Assembly: GCA_026770575.1 (NCBI GenBank)
Contig: MU657293.1
Location: 24,151 to 38,356 of the forward strand
Length of the DNA stretch: 14,206 bases
Source of the DNA: Pelagophyceae sp. CCMP2097
Lineage: Eukaryota; Sar; Pelagophyceae
Direction: 5' to 3'
The translations under genes were made by a program, and so were the position numbers. Shown piece after piece: positions 1 to 8,402 of the stretch; position 1 is the first letter of the stretch, and each line of letters begins with the position of its first letter. The notes beneath the pieces are model-generated. The model was not told the origin of the DNA. It saw nothing but the letters and a program-made list of their open reading frames with translations, and ran no database searches.

Positions 1-320
1 TAGTTAAATAATTTCAATTATTTACGTTGGCATTGCAATGGGATTTGGCTGTATCCTTCGGGTCCTCCGTGTGCCTCCGGCGCGCTCTTGTAATAAAGCT
101 CGATTTGCAGACCCTGCAAGGTGCTAGTTGCGTGACGCCGTGACCTGCTCCGAGAATGGCCTTGGCGCTGCGGCCCGGCCTCTCGCTGCTTCGGCCCTAG
201 GGCTTTCCCCAACGACCGGCGAAGGCGCCGGGCCGAATCGGGGCAGGTCGATCCCAAAGGCGCCGAGGGTATCGCAAAAGCTTCTTTTCGAAGGGCGGCT
301 GGGTCGCGCCCTGAGCTCCC
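1..320. other. 5' flank of the EF-hand gene, no gene seen
   Basis: This stretch holds no coding region I can support. It opens AT-rich with a 9-bp perfect inverted repeat at 5-13 and 16-24 (AATAATT-type arms, 2-nt spacer), then becomes GC-rich towards the ATG at 321. Open frames crossing it on both strands lack domains and continue antisense into the EF-hand exons, so they look like by-products of high GC. It probably contains the promoter and 5' untranslated region of the gene at 321, but I see no TATA box or other defined element. The AT-rich hairpin could equally belong to the end of a gene to the left of the window. Confidence 0.5.
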
Positions 321-1564
321 ATGGTACGAATGGGCGCGGCGCGCGTGCACGCGCTGCGGCGGCGGCTTGACAAGTTGAACAAAAAGGAACAGTTGAAGGA
401 CAAACTCGAGATGTACGAAAGGAAACGCGAGGTGCGTCCCGCGGTCGCCGCGGCCCCGGGGCCGCCGGCCGCCGGCCGCCGCGGCGCGGCGCGGCGTGTG
501 TACGGGCGAGTGCGCAGAAGCTTCGGGGGCCGCCGCCCGCCGGCCGCCGCGGCGCGGCGCGGCGTGCGTACGCTCGCGTGACGTTTGGTGATGTTTGTAC
601 GCCTCGTAGCAAGAAGACGCCATGTTCGAGGCATTTTTCGAGGAGTTCGACGGCGACGGCTCGAGGCACCTCGACCGCGCCGAGCTGACGGCGCTCATGC
701 TGCGCCTGCGGCCGCACGCGCCACCGACAGACGAGCAGCTGGACCGCATGCTGCGCAGCGCCGTCGACCTCGCCACCGCCGACGTCGCCGCCTCCGGCAG
801 CCCCGCGGACGCGGACGCGCCGCCCGTGCAGAAGAAGCACCTCAAGTTCGTCGTGCTCGATCAGGTCTCCCACGAGAAGGAGGAGCAGTACATCGACAAC
901 ATCTTCCAGCGCTACGACGCGGACAACAACGGCCCGTACCCGCGCCGGAAACCGCCCCGAGGAGCCCTCCGGCGGGCGCCGCCGCCGCCGCACCGCCCTC
1001 GCTAGGCTACCTCGAGCGCGCCGAGTGCCTCAAGCTCATCATCGCTATCGTCCACGGTGACGTCCTCCCCGTGACCACCAGCGGGCCAGAGGCGCAGCAG
1101 GCCGCGGGCCTCATGTACAAGCTCAGCTGCCTCGAGGCCCTCGTCGCCGAGGGCGTCCTCGACGCCGATACGTACCGCGAGAAGCGCCTCAAGGCGCGTA
1201 CAAGCAAAGGCCGCAGGGCGGCGCGCGTCGCCGAACATAGACGCGCGTCGCCGAACATAGAGGCGCCCCCCCTAGATCGTCTCGCGGCACTCGAAGTTCA
1301 TGTCGCCGAAGCTCGGTGACAAGGTCCGCCGCCATCCCCGAGAGGACCCCCCGGGCGATGCCTCGCGAGGTGCGATGCGTCCCACTCGCGCCTTTGCAGG
1401 AGCCCGACGACTACGACATGGACTTTATCCTGGCGCAGTGCGATGCGGACCACGACGGCAAGATCTCCCGGGGCGAGTGCGTTGCCGCGATCAGCCTCTG
1501 GGTACGAATCGTGAATCAAACCGAGGAGAAGAGGCATCAATCGGGCGCCTGTGCCCTCATGTGA
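321..1564 (+). CDS. Three-EF-hand calcium-binding protein, four exons
   Basis: Proposed exons are 321-431, 610-931, 1006-1193 and 1400-1564, joining in phase to 261 residues. Seen: three canonical 12-residue EF-hand loops at about 51-62 (DGDGSRHLDRAE), 140-151 (DADNNGYLERAE) and 222-233 (DADHDGKISRGE), all with acidic positions 1, 3 and 12. EF2 is cut by an intron inside its glycine codon and is restored only by splicing at 931/1006, which is strong support for that junction. Residues 1-37 form a basic, probably helical leader. Residues about 184-207 resemble a SHOCT-type short helical hairpin. Role: calcium sensing or buffering by family; partner and location are unknown, and no signal peptide or membrane segment is visible. 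The ATG at 321 is the first in its frame and its exon ends in a good donor. Less sure are the last junction (1193/1400) and the C-terminus: GTACGA at 1501 could be a further donor, with more exons beyond. Confidence 0.7.
432..609 (+). other. Intron 1 of the EF-hand gene, GC-rich with internal duplication
   Basis: Donor GAG|GTGCGT, acceptor CGTAG|CAAGAAG, 178 nt, phase 0. Removing it fuses the basic N-terminal leader to the first EF-hand. The intron is almost pure G+C in its middle and contains a near-identical direct repeat of 39 bp at 470-508 and 538-576 (period 68). Confidence 0.7.
932..1005 (+). other. Intron 2 of the EF-hand gene, GC-AG type
   Basis: The intron begins GCCCGT and ends CTCGCTAG, 74 nt, phase 1. 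The only nearby GT (at 936) gives the wrong phase. Cutting at the GC restores an exact EF-hand loop (DADNNG|YLERAE), so the GC donor rests on the protein. Confidence 0.65.
1194..1399 (+). other. Intron 3 of the EF-hand gene, probable GC-AG type
   Basis: Best reading is AAG|GCGCGT to TTTGCAG|GAG, 206 nt, phase 0. It holds a 20-bp tandem duplication at 1221-1240 and 1241-1260; because 20 is not a multiple of three, this argues against the stretch being coded. An additional small exon inside cannot be excluded. Confidence 0.5.
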
Positions 1565-2044
1565 ATATGTAATCAAACCTGTGCAGCCCCTGCGTCCCGG
1601 GAGGAGAGCCGCCGCGGTCGTGACTTTGGCGACGGCCGTTAACACCCAAGGGCATCCGATTTTTGTTCACCCGCCGCCGATGGGCGCGTAAGGCCGTTTG
1701 TAAGACGGCTACGTCGAGCATCCTCTGGAATACCTTGCCTAAATTCCGTGGGAAGGTTCTTAAAAAGCTCCAGTTGACCCGTATTTTTCAAAAAAACGGG
1801 CGTTTCTTCTCTCTATTAAATTTTGAGGAAAATATGGTGTGTGTTTATAGCTACGTATGTGTAAAATCGGCTGTAACTTTTGCAAGAGATGGTCAATCGT
1901 GAAAGTAGATGTCTCGCGGACTTTTCCTTGGGGTGCTTGCGCGGGCACCGGAAGCTCCAGTCGAAGGTCGCAATATTTTTGTCAAAAAACGGCGCAATGC
2001 AATATCAGTTTCATGCCCGAACCAGCTTGTAGGAGCCCGGGCCC
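1565..2044. other. Intergenic spacer with A/T-tract hairpins and a direct repeat
   Basis: No gene is supported here. The region is clearly lower in GC than the genes. A short hairpin at 1778-1800 (arms CCCGT and ACGGG enclosing T- and A-tracts) is followed by a related copy at about 1950-1995, both introduced by the word AAGCTCCAGT and followed by a T-run, an A-run and CGG. It probably includes the 3' untranslated region of the EF-hand gene. A possible extra 3' exon after CTGTGCAG near 1586 would read through to a stop at about 1691, but has no recognisable domain. Confidence 0.5.
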
Positions 2045-2414
2045 ATAAAAGGAGAGAGAGGAAAATGAAAAGTCATGCAATGCAGGAAGGCAATTGGGGC
2101 GGGTGCTGTCGAGGGCGAAGGATGCGACAACGTCGTAAAATCGACTATTAGAAGTTGCTGTAAACCCTGCAACAACCCTGTTCCAACAGGCACAGCGCAC
2201 GTATAGAGAGCTATGGTGCTCCTGAAGGAACGAAGATTGTGAGGCCCTTGTGAATCTTCCGAGTGATCCACGTCGTCCCCATCGACGAGAAAGTAGCTCC
2301 TTTTCCATTCGGAGTCGCGTATCGCCTTTCAAAGAACATATTATAATGGACAAGGAGTTGCTTTGTCGACGGTGTGTCGTCGCGGAGAGCCGATAACCTG
2401 CGTATAGTCCTCAG

Positions 2415-2870
2415 ACGCCGCGCATCCTTCCTCCTTTGGGATTCACGACACGGACCGTCGCCGTTGCGGGCGTGCTACAGCTGCGACCGAAGCGCCCGTG
2501 GCGGCCTGGCTCGTCGCCGCGGCGTCGTCGAGCCTGGGCGAGGACAAAGGTCTGCCCAAGGGGCCGTTCATTCCTATGACGGGCCCGCGCATCCATCCCC
2601 CTTGGGCTCCAGGACGCACGATTGCCTTTGCGAGCGTGCTACAGCGGCGGCCGGAGTGCCCGTGGCGGCCCGGCTGGACGTGGGTTCGCGTCTGGCGAGG
2701 ATAGATGTGATCTGCCTAAGAGGCCCCTCGTTCGCATGACGGGCCCGCGCATCCTTTCCCCTTCGGGCTCCGGGACACTCACCGTTGCCGTGTCGTGAGG
2801 GAATGGCGGTGGCGGCCGGAGCGCCCAAGGCGGCCTGGCTCGTCGTGGCGTCGGCGGGCTCGTGACACGG
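2415..2870. repeat. Degenerate tandem repeat, left arm, about three monomers
   Basis: Monomers of roughly 160-167 bp begin near 2421, 2588 and 2748 (each with CGCGCATCC), and share CGTGCTACAG, GGCGGCCGGAG-like and CGGGCCCGCGCATCC words. Related monomers lie in the opposite orientation in the right arm. Confidence 0.75.
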
Positions 2871-3059
2871 CTGTTTGGAGAGAGAGGTTTTCGGAAGTCA
2901 GAGGTCGTGTCGTGAACACACGTTTTTCGGAGCAGACACGAGGCGCTCACCATCTTCCAACGCCCAGACATGTGCGCTCTCGCTGCGTCGCACGTCGAAC
3001 GGCGCCGCCGCTCCCCCCACACGCCGCGCGACACGTGACCCGTCTCGCACTGGCTGGGT

Positions 3060-3400
3060 GAGTCGCTTGGAATCCAAAGGGTGGGCGGATATACGGGCCC
3101 GTCATGCGAAGGAACGGTCCCTTGGAAAATCATGTGCCTTCGCCCAGGCTCGAGGGCGACGCCACGACGAGCCTGACCGCCACGGGCGCTACGGCCGCCG
3201 CCGCTCCCCCGCCGACCCGTCGACGGTACGTGTCCCGAAGTCCGAAGGGGAAGGATGCGCGGGCCCTTTGTCCTCGGCCAGGCTCGACGCTGCCGTGACG
3301 ACGAGCCGGACCGCCCCGGACGCTTCGGTCGCCGCTGCAGCACGCCCGCAACGGGGACGGTACGTGTGGTGAAGCCCAAAAGAGGAGGAAGGATCCGCCG
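3060..3400. repeat. Degenerate tandem repeat, right arm, inverted relative to the left
   Basis: Reverse-complement monomers are anchored by GGATNNNCGGGCCC-like words near 3086, 3253 and 3390, spaced about 137-167 bp. The arrays in the two arms differ in number and spacing of units, as expected if they drifted after the inverted duplication formed. Confidence 0.65.
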
Positions 3401-3814
3401 CGTCCGAGGACTATACGCAGGTTATCGGCTCGCCGCGGCGACGCGTGATCGACAAAGTTACTCCGTGTCCGTTATAATAAGTTCTTCGAAGGGTGATACG
3501 CAATTCTGAATGGAGGCGGAGTAACTTTCTCGTCGACGGGGACGACGTGGATCACTCGGAAGATTCACAAGGGCCTCACAACCTTCGTTCCTGAGCACCA
3601 GAGCTCTATATACGTGCGCTGTGCCTGTTGGAACATGGTTGTTGCAGGGTTTACAGCAACATCTAATAGTCGATTCTACGACGTTGCCGCATCCTTCGCC
3701 CTCGGCAGCATCCGCCCCCATTGCCTTCCTCCATGACTTTTCATTTTCCTCTCTCTCCTTTTATTTATTTCCGACCCTTCGTGTGATAGTATGAATTCCG
3801 TGGCCAAACACCCG

Positions 3815-3898
3815 TGGTGAGCCGACGAAACTAGAAAACGTGTGTTAACGCGCAACCTGTTGAATTCCGAAGACCTATCTCTCCAGCCGTGAGTCACG
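3815..3898 (-). repeat. Inverted partial copy of the central core at about 2865-2955
   Basis: Read on the minus strand, this segment shares GTGAC..CACGGCTG, GGAGAGAnAGGTnTTCGGAA, AACACACGTTTT and GGCTCACCA, in the same order, with the plus strand at about 2865-2955. The core of the 1.7 kb structure is therefore also present outside its right end. That suggests the repeat family is longer than the arm alone, or that copies are nested. Confidence 0.6.
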
Positions 3899-4761
3899 CT
3901 CGGACTTCCATTTTGGTTCTAAAGTTTGAAAGGGACTTGAATCGAATTTGAGAGTCTAGGAATTCCCAAAGCTGAAAGTTATCTAAATTTTAAGTGAGCT
4001 GGGTTTTAAACTCAGTTTTAAGAGAGCGTTTTAAAGAATGTTGGCTGCCCGGGCCGCGGTGTTGCGCTCCTTAATTCGCTGAGAGGTTGATGTATCTCTT
4101 GGGTAGTTTTGGGCGCAGAATCGCGTGGCGAGCTTAAATATTACATTTTAGCTTTTTCCCCTGATATCCAAAACACGTCCAATCGGTGAATTCGGGGAGA
4201 TCAAGCCCTCAGGGGGGGAAGCTCTCACGTGCTTGAACGTACGACCGTTTTATAAATCATAGATTCATAAAGCCGATTCGGCACGTGCAGACACTTTGCC
4301 ACTTTTTGCTCGCGAGACATAGGGATCCTGGCGCCCGCCTCGGATGGGGTCCGGGCCGGCGGCGGAGGGGTGAGAGGGTCCTTGGCTGTGACGCTGTAGA
4401 AGGACGCGCTCGCCGGGCGACTGTGGCGGCTTTTATCGGTGGTTTTGTGATTTGGCCGGCCTTCGCGGCATCCGCGCGGGTCGTTCCGGGGCCTGCAGCC
4501 GCGGCGCTTCGGCCGGCGGGGCCGCGCATGGCCCACCCCGAGGCCGGGGCGAGCTCACAGGGTTAAAGGCGCGCGGGCAAAAACGACGGTGCCGGCACGC
4601 GCGACGGCGGCCGCGCGTCGGTCAGTCCGGCGCACGCATCGACGCGCACGCGCCGCAGGGCGTACGCGTTTGATGCCCTCCGAGTCCCGCCGGGCCACCG
4701 CCGCTCGCATTGACTGCAGTGTCAAAATACTGTAGAGGGGAGCCCGCCGAGTGGATCTACG
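3899..4761. other. Intergenic region, no supported gene
   Basis: From about 3899 to 4300 the sequence is AT-rich for this window, with several GTTTTAA words around 4012-4035 and two CACGTG hexamers (4226, 4287). From about 4330 it becomes extremely GC-rich up to the helicase stop. Short open frames on both strands (for example 4225-4536 minus and 4285-4673 plus) are low-complexity and lack start context or domains. The 3' untranslated region of the helicase gene (minus strand, below 4762) and the left end of the proposed mobile element should lie here. I could not find a terminal repeat matching the right flank. Confidence 0.5.
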
Positions 4762-6991
4762 TTAAAGGTCCCAATCGTGTGGGTCGTCGTCGACGGGGCG
4801 CTCTTCTGCGACGGGGCACTCTTCCGGGAGCAGCGTGAAGCAGCGCCAGTCGAGGCGGGCCGCTGCGCGGGCCTTTTTGCGCTCCTGCAGGCGCGCGTGG
4901 TCGACGCGGAGGCGCAGCCCAGAGCCCGACACGGTCGTCGGGTCGGCGGGCATGAGCTGCAGCGTGCGGTCCGCCATCAGCTGCGCGACGACGCGCTCGC
5001 GCGCCGACTCCGAGAGCGACGGCGCCCACGCTTGTGCGAGGGACTCCTTGTCGCGCGTGAGCTGCACGAACGTGGCAGGGGCGTTCGCCGCCGCATGCTG
5101 TGCGCACATGTCGATGAGGGCACTGACCTGCGGTAAGACGAGCTGTTTGAGCTTGCCGCATTCGCCGCGATCGACCGCCGCGACGCGCATGCATGCGGCG
5201 CAGCAGCTATTGCTGCTCGAGGCGGGCCGCGGCGTGTCGGCCTCGCCGAGCTGCACCGCGACGAGCGACCGATGACAGGAGTCGAGGTTCTCCGCGAGGG
5301 CGATGACGCCGATGAAGCGCGCAATCGCCTCGGGGCTGTGCCGGATGATATAGAAGGAGGCCGCGAGCATCGAGCGGTTGTACATCTGCGTGCTTCTCGA
5401 GGTGATGCGCGCGTTGCGCGCGCCGCGGCCGTCGAGCTGCAGGTCATCGCTAAGGCAGAGCGAGAGGCGGAACTTGATGATGCGCTGGATGTTCGGATGG
5501 TCGATGCCGCGGATGGCGCTGTTCGTGCAGAGAAACACCGCGTCGTCCTCGGACAAGCGGAAACCTTCGAGCGCCGCCGCCTTTTCGGACTGCGTCAGCT
5601 TGGCGTGCACCAAGAAGACGGCGCGGCCGCCTTGAAGGCCCTCGAGCGCCTTTGCGAGCTTCTTCGCGAGGCGGCGCTGCAGGGCGAAGACGACGATGCA
5701 GCCTCCGCCAAGCGGCAGCGCCTCGATCATGGCGACGAGGTCGGCGGCTTGCGCCTTGTAGCCGCGGGCGGTCTTGACGAAGTCGAAGTTGATGTTGGGT
5801 CGAATCGCAGTCGTGCGAGCCTCGTACATGTCCGGGCGCAGGCGGAGGGCGACGACGAGGTCCTGCTGGCTCTGGACCGGCACGGTGGCCGAGAGTGCGA
5901 GGGTCGGACCGAAGCTCGGACATGGCCGCGAGAGCGTCGTCTGCCGCTGCTTGACGTACGCGCGGATGGCGGCGATGGCCCCGGCGACTTGGAGCATGGC
6001 CGGCCGGTGCTCCGGGTCCGTGAGTAGGATGCAATCGGCCTCGTCGATCACGATCAAGGCGATCCGGCCGGCCGCTTCCATGTCGCTGAGGAAGAAGCGC
6101 GTCGCCCTCGAAAGCGACAGCATCTCGGGGGTGATGATCACGACGGCGTGGGCGAGCTTGCCGCTGCGGATGCCGTCGTAGACGCCCTCCTTTGCGGTAT
6201 CCGAGAGCATCGCGACCGCGAACGAGTCTGCGACGCGGCGGTTCAGGCTGTCGATCAAGTCCAACGCCAGCAGCACAAAGGGCGTGACGACGAGCACCAC
6301 CGGCAGCAGGAGCGGCAGCGGCGCTCCCGGCGCTCCCGGGGGCGCGTCGCGAAGAGCCTCCTCGCGACGCGCCGCAATCAGGCACGCAAAGATCGCCGTC
6401 TTGCCCGAGCCCGTCGCGACGACGACGAGCGCGTCGTGGCCCGCCCGGAGCGCCTCGATCGCCTCGACCTGGAACATCTTGAGGTCGAGGCCCAGTGGTA
6501 GGTACCTCCGAGCCGCGGACTCGTCTCCGATGCCGAGGCGGGCGTAGCTGCCCTCGAATGGCGTCAGCAGTCGCGCCGACCTACGGAAAGGTGCGTGATT
6601 GCCAAGTGCAGCCCCCCAAAGGGTACGGGCCAGTAAGAGACGCAGCGCTTCACTCTTGGAGGAGCGTGTGCTCCTTGAGCGCCGCCTCGACCTCCGCGAG
6701 CTTGGCCCGCTGAAATACACACGCCTCCAGGAACTTCTCCACTTCGTCCTCTCCCGCAGCATGCTGGTCCAGCATGTTCTTGCACGCCAACGTAAGCGCG
6801 CCGCAGACCTTTCGCGCTTTGGCCATCGTTGTCTCGAGCGGCTCCGTCGTGGTGGTGACGACCGAGGCCTCTAAGATTTCCTTCGACGTTAAGCCGATCA
6901 GATCTAAAAAAGCGCTGTCGTTGAACTCGACCACCTCCGCAGCATCGGGGGACGTGCCGCTCATGGGCACGTCTTCCTCCGGGGGCGGCAT
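4762..6991 (-). CDS. RecQ-type superfamily 2 DNA helicase, two exons
   Basis: Exons 6991-6654 and 6580-4762 give 718 residues. It is an ATP-dependent 3'-5' DNA unwinding enzyme by family. Motifs in order: FQVEAI-type motif 0 (about 149-154), motif I ATGSGKT (168-174), Ia VVTPF (210-214), II IDEAD (291-295), III LSAT (342-345), IV VVFAL (409-413), HAKLTQSEK (438-446) matching the RecQ motif before V, V TNSAIRGIDHP (465-475), VI QLDGRGARNAR (494-504). A Cys cluster follows (C548, then LGE, then CCAAC at 572-576), matching the RecQ zinc-binding region in layout. Motif V lacks the usual GMGIDK and motif VI is altered from GRAGRDG, so it is divergent. Residues 1-113 are an acidic, helical extension without a known domain. 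The frame has no ATG before 6991; translation from an upstream TTG at 7042 is possible but unlikely in a eukaryote. It lies 231 bp downstream of the transposase-like gene and probably serves the same element. Confidence 0.85.
6581..6653 (-). other. Intron in the helicase gene
   Basis: On the minus strand: donor CAAGA|GTGAAG, acceptor TTTCCGTAG|GTCGGCG, 73 nt, phase 2. Without splicing the first exon hits TGA immediately after LLQE. With splicing it continues as LLQE-SARLLTPFEGSY into motif 0 of the helicase. Confidence 0.8.
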
Positions 6992-7222
6992 GCCTCGACG
7001 CGGCTCCGGCGGAAGGAACCGTCCAACGGCGTTTATCGCCAAAATGCGACCTCACCCCGCCGGGGGTTCAACTGAGTAGTCGTGGGCCCTGAGGCGCTGC
7101 GCGGGCCTGCCGTCTCGTCATTCGTCGTGGATCCGCACCCCTCGTGCACGTGACCCGGCTTGCCTGGCATCAGAATCGGCTCATCAGTGTCACCCCTCAA
7201 GGCCGGAGTCGGGCTCGGAGTT
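6992..7222 (-). other. Spacer between transposase-like and helicase genes
   Basis: No separate gene is supported. It should hold the 3' end of the upstream gene and the promoter or leader of the helicase, unless the two are one transcript. A splice from G|GTGTGG near 7235 to GGTGAG|GT near 7058 would join the last residues of the upstream protein in phase to the helicase frame, skipping both the TAA and the missing ATG. The GAG acceptor is weaker than the TAG or CAG acceptors of the other introns, so I do not adopt it. Confidence 0.35.
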
Positions 7223-8358
7223 TTAAATGTCCACACCGTCGGAAGCGCCTGCTGAAACGTCGTCGTCGGATGCCGTGTCGTCGACGGTGGCGGCGTCGTC
7301 GTCGTCGGATGTCACGTCGTCGGATGCGGAGTCGGAGTCGGAGCCGCCGCCGTCGCCCTCGGAAGGGGGCTCGACGAAAGAGACACTCTCGCCGTCCGTC
7401 GCTTCGTCATCGTCGTCGCTCGCGCGCACGTCGTCCTCCGGCTCCGCGCCCTGCGCTTCCGCGCCTTTCGCTGCACAGGCCGCGGCCGCCTCCTGGGCCG
7501 ACTTGAGCTCCGCGTGCGCCGTCTTGACCTTCACGTGCGTGGACTGGAGCCGCGTGGCGACGAGCTGCATCTTCGCCCTGAGATCAAGCATCTTCGTGGC
7601 GCTCGATGCCGCGTCGTGCCTCGAGACAGCGTTCTTGCACGACGGCGTCAGCCCGAAGACCTGGCACTGCAGCATCTTGCTGGCCTTCTCGAGCTGCTCC
7701 GCGTGCTGCAGCAGTATCGCGACCGCCGCCTTCTTCGCCGTCACTTCCAGGCCGTCGCTCGCGGCGGCGTCCGATGCAGCCGACGACGCCGTCTGCGGCG
7801 TAGCCGCGGGCGAAAACGCCAGAGCGACTTTGCGCGCCTCGAGCAGCACGGCGTTGTTGGCGGCGCGGTTTTTGCCCATCACGACCACCTTGGGCCACGG
7901 CATCTGCGCCGGGTCCGAAGCGAGAAGGGAGGCGAGCCGCTCGCAGTGCCGCGGGGCGGCCGTCGGCTTCTTGGCCTTGACGGCCGCGAGGGGTGCAAAC
8001 ATGGTGGGCGCGTCGGGATCGTCCGCCTCGTCCTTGCTAGTTGCGAGCACGGTGCGCATGACGCGCTCAGCGTCGGACATCGAGTGCGCCGACTCGTTGA
8101 TCAGCACCGCGTGGCCCGGCTGCGGTCGCGTTGGCGCCACCCCACCCGGCCTGTAAAACGTCAGCGAGATTTCGGCAACGGTGCACGCCCAGTCGGCGCT
8201 GTTCGGCTGTTTAACGTCAAAGAGGTCGAGGAGCATCTCCGGAGCCGCGTCCCCTAAATCAGCGGCCAGCTTCGGCTCGATCACAGCACCGTGCGCGACA
8301 ATGGTCAGGTCGCCTCGTTGGTCGCGCAAGGCCCGAGGCCGGAAGTTCGCAAAGAGCG

Positions 8359-8402
<44 letters not shown>

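Larger units (their letters stand above)
2045..3764. repeat. Large inverted-repeat (foldback-like) element of about 1.7 kb
   Basis: The left arm starting at 2045 (ATAAAAGGAGAGAG) is the reverse complement of the right arm ending at 3764 (CTCTCTCCTTTTAT). Aligned by eye the arms stay roughly 85-90% alike, with small indels, for at least about 480 bp and then run into tandem-repeat tracts on both inner sides. A unique core of about 200 bp sits in the middle (about 2865-3060). This is the shape of a long-TIR non-autonomous or foldback element, or two head-to-head copies of a dispersed repeat. No convincing target-site duplication flanks 2045 and 3764. No open frame inside has a recognisable domain; the long minus-strand frame across 2639-3379 follows the repeats and is not called as a gene. 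Confidence 0.8.

Noticed and set aside
18..993. Long minus-strand open frames across the EF-hand gene (275 and 289 codons)
   Set aside because: They are antisense to exons with clear EF-hand loops, Arg/Ala/Pro-rich and domain-free. They result from high GC, which removes stop codons.
585..1319. Plus-strand frame of 244 codons
   Set aside because: Its first part is an Arg/Ala-rich out-of-frame reading of EF-hand exon 2; only its later part (the third exon) is genuine. The real protein is obtained by splicing.
2639..3379. Minus-strand frame of 246 codons in the inverted repeat
   Set aside because: It reads through opposed tandem repeats and shows only repeat-derived low-complexity sequence, with no domain.
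2415..3400. CRISPR array
   Set aside because: Units are long (about 137-167 bp), degenerate, without constant short repeats separated by unique spacers, and the DNA is eukaryotic.
4225..4673. Several short open frames between the repeat and the helicase gene
   Set aside because: Low-complexity Arg/Ala/Gly-rich translations in extremely GC-rich sequence, with no domain, start context or partner exon.
5272..6501. Plus-strand frames opposite the helicase
   Set aside because: Mirror readings of a gene that carries all helicase motifs on the other strand.
7227..8257. Ser-rich 309-codon and Arg-rich 247-codon plus-strand frames
   Set aside because: The Ser-rich frame is the complement of Asp/Ala-rich codons in the minus-strand gene; no domains are visible.
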